From NCBI RefSeq assembly GCF_013409255.1, contig NZ_JACCAS010000001.1:1674001-1738000 (forward strand): a DNA stretch of 64,000 nucleotides, given 5' to 3'. This document shows, piece after piece, positions 46,257 to 54,163 of the stretch (within the stretch, counting starts at the first letter, position 1; each line of letters begins with the position of its first letter). The stretch is from Paraburkholderia bryophila (GTDB lineage: Bacteria > Pseudomonadota > Gammaproteobacteria > Burkholderiales > Burkholderiaceae). Under the pieces are notes generated by a model, which made no database searches, was not told the origin of the DNA, and was given only the letters and a program-made list of their open reading frames with translations. A program made the translations under genes and the position numbers.

Positions 46257-48155
46257 TCACTGCGCACGCGCCAGCAACAACGCGTTGGTGCGCTTCACGA
46301 AGCTCGCCGGATCTTCCAGCGATCCACCTTCAGCCAGCATGGCCTGATCGAACAGCAGGTGGCACCAGTCGTCGAAGTTCGCGCTGTCCGCGTGCAAGCC
46401 CTTCACCAGCGCGTGTTCGGGATTCACTTCGAGAATCGGATGGAACGACGGCGCGTCCTGGCCCGCGGCCTTCAGCATGCGTTGCAGATAACCGCTCATT
46501 TCACCGTCGTCGGCCACGAGGCAGGACGGCGAATCGGTGAGGCGGAACGTGAGACGCACGTCTTTCGCCTTGTCCTTCAGCGCTTCCTTCATCTTCTCGA
46601 CGAGCGGCTTGAACTCTTCGCCGACCTTCTCCTGCGCCTGCTTTTCTTCATCGTTCAGCGCGCCCAGATCGAGATCGCCACGCGCCACGCTTTGCAGCGG
46701 CTTGCCGTCAAATTCGTTCAGGAACGACAGCATCCATTCGTCGACGCGATCGGTCAGCAGCAGCACTTCCACGCCCTTCTTGCGGAACACTTCGAGATGC
46801 GGGCTGTGGGTCGCGGCCAGCCAGGTATCGGCGGTCACGTAGTAGATCTTGGTTTGCTCGGGCTTCATCCGCGCGACGTAGTCCGCCAGCGAAACGGTCT
46901 GCTCCGCCGTCTCCGTATGCGTCGACGCAAAGCGCACGAGCTTCGCGATCCGCTCGCGATTGGCGAAGTCTTCGCCGATGCCTTCCTTCAGCACCTGGCC
47001 GAATTCCTTCCAGAAACCGGCGTACTTGGCGCGCTCGGCTTCGTCTTCCGAATTGGCCAGCTCTTCGAGCATGGACAGCGAACGCTTGATCACGCCTTCG
47101 CGAATCGTCTTGACGTCGCGGCTTTCCTGCAGGATTTCGCGCGACACGTTCAGCGGCAGATCGCTCGAATCGACCACGCCCTTCACGAAGCGCAGATAGC
47201 CCGGCAGCAGTTGCTCGGCTTCGTCCATGATGAACACGCGCTTCACGTACAGCTTCAGCCCGCCGCGGTTGTCGCGGTTGAACATGTCGAACGGCGCGTG
47301 GGTCGGCACGTACAGCAGTTGCGTGTACTCGCTGCGGCCCTCGACGCGGTTATGCGTCCAGATCAACGGGTCCTGATGGTCGTGCGCGAGGTGCTGATAG
47401 AACTGCTTGTACTGCTCTTCGGTGATCTCGTTCTTCGAACGGGTCCACAGCGCGCTGGCCTGATTGACGGTCTCGTCTTCGTCTTTCGTGACCATCTCGC
47501 TCTTTTCCGCGTCCCACTCTTCCTTGTGCATCAGGATCGGCAGTGCGACGTGGTCCGAGTACTTCTGAATGATCGCCTTCAGACGATGCGACGACAGCAG
47601 TTCGTCTTCGTCAGCACGCAGATGCAGCGTGATGGTCGTGCCGCGCGCGGCGCGCTCGATGCTCTCGACCGCGAAATCGCCCTCGCCCGCGCTTTCCCAG
47701 CGCACCGCGTCCGACGCCGGCAAGCCGGCACGGCGCGTTTCGACCGTGATCTTGTCGGCAACGATGAAGCCCGAATAAAAGCCCACGCCGAACTGGCCGA
47801 TCAGCGCCGCGTCTTTCTGCTGGTCGCCGGAGAGCTTGCCGAAGAATTCCTTGGTGCCCGAGCGGGCGATCGTGCCGAGGTTGGCGATGGCTTCGTCGCG
47901 GCTCATGCCGATGCCGTTGTCGTCGATCGTGACGGTGCGGGCGGCCTTGTCGAACGCCACGCGAATCCGCAGGTTCGAATCGCCTTCGTACAACGCGCTG
48001 TTTTCGATCGCTTCGAAGCGCAGCTTGTCGGCCGCGTCGGACGCGTTCGAAATCAGCTCGCGCAGGAAAATTTCCTTGTTGCTGTACAGCGAATGGATCA
48101 TCAGGTGCAGAAGCTGTTTCACTTCTGCCTGAAAGCTCATGGTTTCTTGTGCCAT
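46257..48155 (-). CDS. htpG: Chaperone protein HtpG (Hsp90)
   Basis: Hsp90 chaperone of 632 residues. The GHKL ATPase domain has [22 protein letters not shown] and [11 protein letters not shown]. The middle domain and C-terminal dimer domain follow in normal order and length. AGAGAGGA lies before the ATG. I looked for a sigma-32 heat-shock promoter upstream and saw none convincing. It is convergent with the small repeat protein gene. Confidence 0.98.
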   Translation of the reverse strand: MAQETMSFQAEVKQLLHLMIHSLYSNKEIFLRELISNASDAADKLRFEAIENSALYEGDSNLRIRVAFDKAARTVTIDDNGIGMSRDEAIANLGTIARSGTKEFFGKLSGDQQKDAALIGQFGVGFYSGFIVADKITVETRRAGLPASDAVRWESAGEGDFAVESIERAARGTTITLHLRADEDELLSSHRLKAIIQKYSDHVALPILMHKEEWDAEKSEMVTKDEDETVNQASALWTRSKNEITEEQYKQFYQHLAHDHQDPLIWTHNRVEGRSEYTQLLYVPTHAPFDMFNRDNRGGLKLYVKRVFIMDEAEQLLPGYLRFVKGVVDSSDLPLNVSREILQESRDVKTIREGVIKRSLSMLEELANSEDEAERAKYAGFWKEFGQVLKEGIGEDFANRERIAKLVRFASTHTETAEQTVSLADYVARMKPEQTKIYYVTADTWLAATHSPHLEVFRKKGVEVLLLTDRVDEWMLSFLNEFDGKPLQSVARGDLDLGALNDEEKQAQEKVGEEFKPLVEKMKEALKDKAKDVRLTFRLTDSPSCLVADDGEMSGYLQRMLKAAGQDAPSFHPILEVNPEHALVKGLHADSANFDDWCHLLFDQAMLAEGGSLEDPASFVKRTNALLLARAQ

Positions 48156-48333
48156 GGTCGGACTTCCTCTCTGTTACGAATGGGATTCAAATCAGGGTAA
48201 TGCGGAATGCCTGGCGCGGCCGGTGCGACCAGTGCAAGCGGCCGCGCAGCGCCGGCTGTCGGTACGCCGAGTCGATTCGTCGATTCGGCGGCTACCGGAT
48301 TGTCCGCGTATTTTGGGGCAAGGCCGCCCGGTT

Positions 48334-49788
48334 TCAAGAGGCGCGGCGTGCGACCCCGTCGAGATAGCGGGACAGAAACGTCGCCAGTTCCGGATCGCCG
48401 CAGTTGGCGATATTGAAGCGCATCCAGGTGGTCGGCGACTGCTGCGGCGAGAACAGGCTACCGGGCGTCAGCAGAAAGCCGGCTTCGTGACCGGCCGCCG
48501 CCAGCGCGCCGGCATCGACGCCGGTATCGGCCCACAGGAACATGCCGGCCGCAGGCGTCAGGAACAGCTTCAGGCCGGTCTTTTCCAGCATCCGCACGGA
48601 TTTTTCGCGCACGCCGTCGAGCCGTACGCGCAGCCGCTCGACATGCCGCCGGTAATGGCCCTCGGTCAGAATCTTGTACAGCACCCGCTCGTTCAGTTCC
48701 GGGCTGGTCATGCCGACCAGCATCTTCTGATCGCTGACCGCCCGCGCCACGTCCAGCGCGCACGCGATAAAGCCGACGCGCAGATTCGGCGCGAGCGTCT
48801 TCGAAAAGCTGCCGAGGTAGATCACCCGCTTCAACTGATCGAGGCTCGCGAGCCGCGTGCCCGGATAGCTCGGCGGACACAGGTCGCCGTAAATATCGTC
48901 CTCGACGACGATGAAGTCGTACGCCTCGGCGAGCCGCAGAATGCGGAACGCCTGGGCCGCCGTCAGCGACGTGCCGGTCGGGTTCTGCAGCACGGAGTTG
49001 ATCACCAGCATCTTGGGCCGCCACGTCTCGACCAGCGCTTCGAGCGCGTCGAGGTCCGGGCCGTCCGGCGTGTACGGCATGCCGACCAGCCGCGCGCCCT
49101 GCGACACGAAGCGCCCGAACATCTGAAACCACGCCGGATCGCCGACGATCACGGCATCGCCCGGTTTCACGTAGATGCGCGAGATCAGGTCGATGGCCTG
49201 CGTGACGCCGGACACCATCACGATCTGGTCCGGCGAAGCACCGATCTCCAGCTCCTCGAGCCGCGTCTGCAACTGCTGGCGCAGCGGCAGAAACCCCTGC
49301 GGCGTGCCGATGCCGAGCATCTGCGCGCCGCTTTGCCGGCCGAGCGTGCGCAACGCGTTGGTGATCAGGTCGCCGTCGAGCCAGCGCACCGGCAGATAAC
49401 CGAGACCCGGACTGCGCTCCGAGCGCGCGCCGGTGTGCAGCATGTTGCGCAGCAGCCAGACCACGTCGAGCGCGGCCGGCTCGGGCGTCGCGATGCTCGG
49501 CGCGCGCGTCTCGACCAGCGCCACGCCGCTCAAGCGCTCGCGCACATAAAACCCGGAACCGCGCCGCGACTCCAGATAGCCTTGCGCGACCAGCCGCTCG
49601 TAGGCCTCGACCACGGTGAAGCGCGACACGCCTTTGTCCAGCGCGAGCTTGCGGATCGACGGCATGCGCATGCCGGGACGAAACACGCGCTCCTCGATGC
49701 GGCGGCGCGCCCATTGGACGAGCTGTTCGACCAGCGTCATCGAAGTGGTGTCGTGCGGCGTGGGAATCTGGGCAAGCGGGACGGACAT
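48334..49788 (-). CDS. MocR-family regulator (GntR helix-turn-helix plus aminotransferase domain)
   Basis: A 484-residue two-domain protein. Residues about 15-85 are a GntR winged helix (FRPGMRMPSIRKLALDKGVSRFTVVEAYERL). The rest is a fold I aminotransferase domain with the PLP lysine in LGSFSKTLAPNLRVGF and NPTGTSL before it. GGAG lies seven bases before the ATG at 49788. MocR proteins use PLP to sense amino compounds and mostly control divergent genes; the VOC gene is divergent here, and an aminotransferase gene follows that. Confidence 0.92.
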   Translation of the reverse strand: MSVPLAQIPTPHDTTSMTLVEQLVQWARRRIEERVFRPGMRMPSIRKLALDKGVSRFTVVEAYERLVAQGYLESRRGSGFYVRERLSGVALVETRAPSIATPEPAALDVVWLLRNMLHTGARSERSPGLGYLPVRWLDGDLITNALRTLGRQSGAQMLGIGTPQGFLPLRQQLQTRLEELEIGASPDQIVMVSGVTQAIDLISRIYVKPGDAVIVGDPAWFQMFGRFVSQGARLVGMPYTPDGPDLDALEALVETWRPKMLVINSVLQNPTGTSLTAAQAFRILRLAEAYDFIVVEDDIYGDLCPPSYPGTRLASLDQLKRVIYLGSFSKTLAPNLRVGFIACALDVARAVSDQKMLVGMTSPELNERVLYKILTEGHYRRHVERLRVRLDGVREKSVRMLEKTGLKLFLTPAAGMFLWADTGVDAGALAAAGHEAGFLLTPGSLFSPQQSPTTWMRFNIANCGDPELATFLSRYLDGVARRAS

Positions 49789-50108
49789 GACAGGCTCCAA
49801 CTGTTCCCCGAGCGAACGTCGCTCAGGACGTCGTACAGGCGTACTGGAAAGTATCGAATCGATTGTACCGTTACTGTGCTGGTCGTCGCCGCTACATTTT
49901 GAGAGAAGCAACGGGGCAACGCGACCCGGCCGCGATGGGACGGACGTCCCACCGGCCGCCAGCGAACCGGCACGACCCGCCGAAAACACCCCGCGCATGG
50001 CCCGCCGATCCGGCAAACGGTTATGCTTACGGCCCCGGCAGCGCAGCCGCCCACCCTGGCGCGCGCCGGCCGGCCACAGACAACCCGTTTCCCGTTTCCC
50101 GATCCGTC
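49789..50108. other. MocR/VOC divergent intergenic region
   Basis: No gene. It holds an AT-richer patch at 49851-49868 (GTATCGAATCGATTGTAC, with ATCGAT at its centre). This patch also carries a minus-strand TACAAT -10-like box for the MocR gene. It is a candidate for the regulator's own operator. Confidence 0.4.
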
Positions 50109-50798
50109 ATGACCGCCCATACGCTTCGTCTCGACCACCTCGTGATTTCCGCCCGTACCCTCGACGAGGGTACGCAGTACGTCGCCGATACGCTCGGCGT
50201 CGCACCGGCCGGCGGCGGTGCGCATCCGCTGATGCGGACCCACAACCGTCTGCTGAACCTGTGGGGCAACGTGTATCTGGAAGTGATCGCGATCGATCCG
50301 CAGGCCGCCGCGCCGGCCGACGGCAGCGCGCCGCGCGCCCGCCTGTTCGCGCTCGACGATCCGGCCACCCAGGCGCGGCTCGAAAGCGGGCCGTACCTGT
50401 CGCATTGGGTCGCGCGGGTCGACCGGCCGAAGCGCCTGCAGGCGTGGCAAACGCAGTATCCGCAGCGCATCGCGCCGATCGTGCCGATGACGCGCGGCGA
50501 TTTCACATGGGGCCTCTCCGTCCCCGACGACGGCGCGTTCCCCAATTGGCAAGGCGCCGGCGACGGCGTGCTGCCCTCGCTGATTCAGTGGGACTCGGCG
50601 CACCATCCGTCGGCGTTCCTGGCGGACTCGGGCATCGCGCTGAAAGCCTTGAAAGGCACGCACCCGCAAGCCGACGCCGTCGCGGCGCAGTTGCAATGGC
50701 TCGGCGCCGCGCATCTGATCGCGTTGCAGCCCACCGAGGGCGCCGCGGCGCTCGTCGCCGAATTCGATACGCCCGACGGTCTACGGACCCTTAATTAA
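50109..50798 (+). CDS. VOC family protein (Glyoxalase_3-like)
   Basis: A 229-residue protein beginning LRLDHLVISARTLDEGTQYVADTLGVAPAGGGAHP, which carries a metal-ligand His, then NRLLNLWGNVYLEVIAIDP with a conserved Glu. It is a longer VOC type with one visible and one decayed module. The start at 50109 is taken because likeness starts there. It is divergent from the MocR gene and may be its target. Confidence 0.85.
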   Translation: MTAHTLRLDHLVISARTLDEGTQYVADTLGVAPAGGGAHPLMRTHNRLLNLWGNVYLEVIAIDPQAAAPADGSAPRARLFALDDPATQARLESGPYLSHWVARVDRPKRLQAWQTQYPQRIAPIVPMTRGDFTWGLSVPDDGAFPNWQGAGDGVLPSLIQWDSAHHPSAFLADSGIALKALKGTHPQADAVAAQLQWLGAAHLIALQPTEGAAALVAEFDTPDGLRTLN

Positions 50799-50805
50799 AG
50801 CAGCG

Positions 50806-50828
50806 CGCGCGGGTCGCCGACTCGCGCG
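50806..50828 (+). terminator. Possible terminator after VOC gene
   Basis: A 10-bp GC-rich stem with one G-T pair, CGCGCGGGTC with GACTCGCGCG, loop GCC, eight bases after the stop. The following sequence is AT-rich but not a T run. Confidence 0.4.
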
Positions 50829-50875
50829 ATAATTGAAGTTTTGACCGGTTCCACCGATACCAGCAGAGGAAGACC

Positions 50876-52072
50876 ATGGACCAAAGCGACTTGAAAGCCC
50901 CCACGTGGCAACTATCCGAACGCGCACGCAAGCTCACGAGCTCGGCGATTCGCGAGATTCTGAAAGTCACGGAACGGCCCGAAGTCATTTCGTTCGCGGG
51001 CGGCCTGCCCTCGCCGGCCACCTTCCCGGCTGAACGCATGCGCGAAGCATCGGACCGCATTCTGCGCGACTCGCCCGCCGCGGCGCTGCAGTACAGCGCG
51101 ACCGAAGGCTATCTGCCGCTGCGCGAATGGGTTGCCAAGCGCTATTCGGTGAACGGTGCGCAGATCCGTCCCAGCCAGGTGCTGATCACCACCGGTTCGC
51201 AACAGGCGCTCGACCTGCTCGGCAAAGTGCTGATCTGTCCGGACAGCCCGGTGCTGGTCGAAACGCCCACGTACCTCGGCGCGCTGCAATCGTTCTCGAT
51301 GTACGAGCCGCGCTACGTTCAAATGCCGACCGACGAGCAAGGCCTGATTCCCGAAGCCCTCACGCCCGAACTGACGGCCGGCGCGCGCCTGTTGTACGCG
51401 CAACCGAATTTCCAGAATCCGACCGGCCGACGTCTGCCGGTCGAGCGCCGCCGCGCGCTCGCCGAGTTCGCGAAGACCGCACCGTTCCCGGTGATCGAAG
51501 ACGACCCGTACGGCGCGCTCGACTACGCCGGCGAGCCGTTGCCCACCATGCTCTCCATGGCGCCGGACCATATCGTCCACCTCGGTTCGTTCTCGAAGGT
51601 GCTGGCGCCGGGCCTGCGGGTCGGCTACATCATCGCGCCCGAAGAACTCATCTTCAAACTGGTGCAGGCCAAGCAGGCCACCGACTTGCACACGCCGAGC
51701 TTCACGCAGCGCATCGTGTACGAAGTGATCAAGGACGGCTTCCTCGACACGCACGTGCCGACCATTCGCGAGCTGTATCGCAATCAGTGCGAAGCCATGC
51801 TGGCCGCGCTCGAACGCTATATGCCCGAAGGCGTGAGCTGGAACCGTCCGGAAGGCGGCATGTTCGTGTGGGTCGATCTGCCCGCGCAGATCGACAGCAT
51901 GAAACTGCTCGAAGAAGCCGTCGCGCAAAATGTCGCGTTCGTGCCGGGCGGACCGTTCTTCGCGAACGAGCCGCAACACAACACGCTGCGCCTGTCGTTC
52001 GTCACGGTGCCGCCGGCCAAGATCGACGAAGGCATGGCGCGTCTCGGCGCACTGATCCGCGCGAAGATTTAA
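50876..52072 (+). CDS. PLP-dependent aminotransferase (2-aminoadipate/LysN-like)
   Basis: A 398-residue fold I aminotransferase with FAGGLPSPATFP at the substrate end, NFQNPTGRRLP, DDPYGALDYAG and PLP Lys in LGSFSKVLAPGLRVGY. Such enzymes are annotated as 2-aminoadipate or branched-chain/aromatic aminotransferases. GAGGA lies before the ATG. A RidA gene follows after 69 bases, which fits removal of reactive enamine products of PLP enzymes. Confidence 0.9.
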   Translation: MDQSDLKAPTWQLSERARKLTSSAIREILKVTERPEVISFAGGLPSPATFPAERMREASDRILRDSPAAALQYSATEGYLPLREWVAKRYSVNGAQIRPSQVLITTGSQQALDLLGKVLICPDSPVLVETPTYLGALQSFSMYEPRYVQMPTDEQGLIPEALTPELTAGARLLYAQPNFQNPTGRRLPVERRRALAEFAKTAPFPVIEDDPYGALDYAGEPLPTMLSMAPDHIVHLGSFSKVLAPGLRVGYIIAPEELIFKLVQAKQATDLHTPSFTQRIVYEVIKDGFLDTHVPTIRELYRNQCEAMLAALERYMPEGVSWNRPEGGMFVWVDLPAQIDSMKLLEEAVAQNVAFVPGGPFFANEPQHNTLRLSFVTVPPAKIDEGMARLGALIRAKI

Positions 52073-52141
52073 ACGCAGCCTGCTTGCGCGCATAGCGCCC
52101 AGCACGCATCCCCGAATTCCACCACTGACCAAGGACGCAAC

Positions 52142-52606
52142 ATGGCTCAAACCAATGTGTACGACAAGCTCAAGGAACTGGGTATCGAACTGCCGACCGC
52201 CGGTGCGCCGGCCGCCGCTTATGTGATGAGCGCGCAGAGCGGCAACACGGTGTACCTGTCGGGTCACATCGCGAAGAAAGACGGCAAGGTGTGGACCGGC
52301 AAGCTCGGCGCCAACCTCACGACGGAAGAAGGCAAGGCCGCGGCGCGTTCCATCGCTATCGACCTGCTCGCTACGCTGCACACGCACGTCGGCGATCTGA
52401 ACCGCGTCACGCGTATCGTCAAGCTGATGAGCCTCGTCAACTCGACGCTCGAATTCACCGAACAGCATCTGGTCACCAACGGCGCGTCCGAACTGGTCGC
52501 CGACGTGTTCGGCGAGCGCGGCAAGCATGCGCGCTCGGCGTTCGGTGTCGCGCAGATTCCGCTCGGCGCGTGCGTCGAGATCGAGATGATTGCCGAAGTC
52601 GAGTAA
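52142..52606 (+). CDS. RidA family protein
   Basis: A 154-residue YjgF/RidA-fold protein; it deaminates reactive enamines or imines that leak from PLP enzymes. Marks are VYLSGHIAKKDGKVWTGKLG and SAFGVAQIPLGACVEIEMIAEV at the C-terminus. It is longer than RidA (about 128) because of an extended central region. AAGGA lies before the ATG. It follows an aminotransferase gene and ends in an exceptional terminator. Confidence 0.9.
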   Translation: MAQTNVYDKLKELGIELPTAGAPAAAYVMSAQSGNTVYLSGHIAKKDGKVWTGKLGANLTTEEGKAAARSIAIDLLATLHTHVGDLNRVTRIVKLMSLVNSTLEFTEQHLVTNGASELVADVFGERGKHARSAFGVAQIPLGACVEIEMIAEVE

Positions 52607-52628
52607 GGCCGCGTAACGCTTTACCAAT

Positions 52629-52676
52629 CAGAACGCGTCGCGAGGTGTCAGCACCTCGCGACGCGTTCTGCTTTTT
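52629..52676 (+). terminator. Perfect 19-bp intrinsic terminator
   Basis: The arm 52629-52647 pairs with 52652-52670 over 19 bp with no mismatch, loop TCAG, then C and five T. It is longer and more regular than most bacterial terminators. Confidence 0.95.
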
Positions 52677-52757
52677 GCGGCGAGGTGGCTCGTTGCGTCG
52701 GCACCGGATAGAATCCGCGAACCCGATTCAATCGCACGATTCGCCGGACCGCGCACG

Positions 52758-53678
52758 ATGCTCGCCAACCCTGTTCGTTTCAAACAAGTCGACGTGTTCA
52801 CGTCGGTGCCGTTCAAAGGCAATCCGCTTGCCGTGGTGTTCGATGCCGATACGCTCGATGCGGATCAGATGCAGGCAATCGCGCGCTGGACCAATCTGTC
52901 CGAAACCACCTTTCTGCTGAAGCCGACCGACCCGGCCGCCGACTATCGCGTGCGCATCTTCACGATCGAGGGCGAGTTGCCGTTCGCGGGTCACCCAACG
53001 CTCGGCACCGCGCATGCGCTGCTCGAAAGCGGCTATCAGCCGAAGCAGGCCGGCCGCCTCGTTCAGCAATGCGGCGTGGGTCTCGTCGAACTCAAGGCGT
53101 TGCCGGAAGCGGCTAGCGCAGACGGCACACCAAACACCGAACAACACGCGTGGGCTTTCGCCGCACCGCCCGCTCGCGTCACGCCGCTCGCCGCGGATCG
53201 CTATACCGAACTGTCTACGGCTTTGCGTAGCGACGCGATCGATTTCAGCGCCGTGCCCTGCGCGGTCGACAATGGTGCACCGTGGCTCGTGGTGCGCGTT
53301 AATTCGGCGCAAGACTGCCTCGCGCTCGACCCCGAAGCGGGCGCACTCGCCAAACTCGTGCAGTCGGTCGACGCCATTGGCCTCGCTGTCTACGGTCCGC
53401 ATGAGGCCAACGGCCCGGCAACATTCGAAGTCCGCTGCCTGATGTCCGGCGATCGCTTCGGCACCGGTGAAGACCCGGTCACCGGCAGTGCCAATGCGGC
53501 GCTCGCCGGTTTGTTAAGCACGCAGCAGCGTCGCCCGGGCGAGCGCTACACGGCTCGTCAAGGCACCGCGATCGGTCGTGCAGGTCAGGTGTCGGTGCAC
53601 TACGACGACGCACATGGCAAGACGTGGATCGGCGGCGCCTCGGTGACGATCGTCGACGGCACGTTCCGCTTGCCATGA
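52758..53678 (+). CDS. PhzF family isomerase/epimerase-like protein
   Basis: A 306-residue diaminopimelate-epimerase-fold protein of the PhzF family. It has KQVDVFTSVPFKGNPLAVVFDA at the start with NLSETTFLL (conserved Glu), and FAGHPTLGTAHALL and GEDPVTGSANAALAGLL with the typical GxxDxVTGSA site. The start ATG at 52758 is without a clear ribosome site. No other phenazine gene is near, so the role is most likely a general isomerase of unknown substrate. Confidence 0.92.
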   Translation: MLANPVRFKQVDVFTSVPFKGNPLAVVFDADTLDADQMQAIARWTNLSETTFLLKPTDPAADYRVRIFTIEGELPFAGHPTLGTAHALLESGYQPKQAGRLVQQCGVGLVELKALPEAASADGTPNTEQHAWAFAAPPARVTPLAADRYTELSTALRSDAIDFSAVPCAVDNGAPWLVVRVNSAQDCLALDPEAGALAKLVQSVDAIGLAVYGPHEANGPATFEVRCLMSGDRFGTGEDPVTGSANAALAGLLSTQQRRPGERYTARQGTAIGRAGQVSVHYDDAHGKTWIGGASVTIVDGTFRLP

Positions 53679-53799
53679 ACGGCACGCTCTTTGCCTTCAC
53701 AACGCTGGCCAGCGTGTCCTTGTCCTCGCCACGCGATAACGGGCGCGATTTGCCGCACTCAGCCACGCCAAACCACAAAGCGCCGCAGACTTTGCCCAA

Positions 53800-53816
53800 T
53801 TAATGCATTTTGCATT
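53800..53816. promoter_or_regulatory. Inverted repeat 1 (TTAATGC-N5-GCATT)
   Basis: TTAATGC, ATTTT, GCATT, lying 348 bases before the GGDEF-EAL start. It shares its left half-site exactly with the second repeat. Confidence 0.5.
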
Positions 53817-53975
53817 GCGAAAGGCCTGGCACACCTGAACGCCGCACCGCGACTCCCGATGAAACATTCGAAAACGACCACCGGGCCGCGGCCCCAGCAC
53901 CGGCCGAAGCGGCCAGAAATTCAGCCGGGCTACGCCGTTTGCTGCGCCCGCGTATACCCGATGCGCGGCCCCTTC

Positions 53976-53995
53976 CTTAATGCAGTGGCATTAAG
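53976..53995. promoter_or_regulatory. Inverted repeat 2 (CTTAATGC-N4-GCATTAAG)
   Basis: A perfect 8-bp inverted repeat with a 4-base centre. A TAATAT hexamer at 53996-54001 follows at once, so the repeat could lie between -35 and -10 of the GGDEF-EAL promoter. Centre-to-centre distance to repeat 1 is about 176 bases. Confidence 0.55.
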
Positions 53996-54163
53996 TAATA
54001 TCGAAAGGTGCCTGATAACGTGCGGACGGTTGGGCACGACACCACGCTCCCTCCTCCTGCGCAGCAGTTCCGGCACCCTGGTCACGATGCAGCCAACCAT
54101 GAAATCAGCGCAGTCGACGCTCGCTCGTTTGCAACCGGCCGGAACCCGCGCACGGACTCGCCG

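Larger units (their letters stand above)
53679..54163. other. Long intergenic region before the c-di-GMP gene
   Basis: About 485 bases without a convincing gene; short open frames here have no ribosome site and no family likeness. It holds two related inverted repeats (listed next). Confidence 0.6.

Noticed and set aside
48156..48333. Sigma-32 heat-shock promoter for htpG
   Set aside because: I searched the minus strand for CTTGAA and CCCCAT-like boxes at proper spacing and found only a partial CCCATT without a -35.
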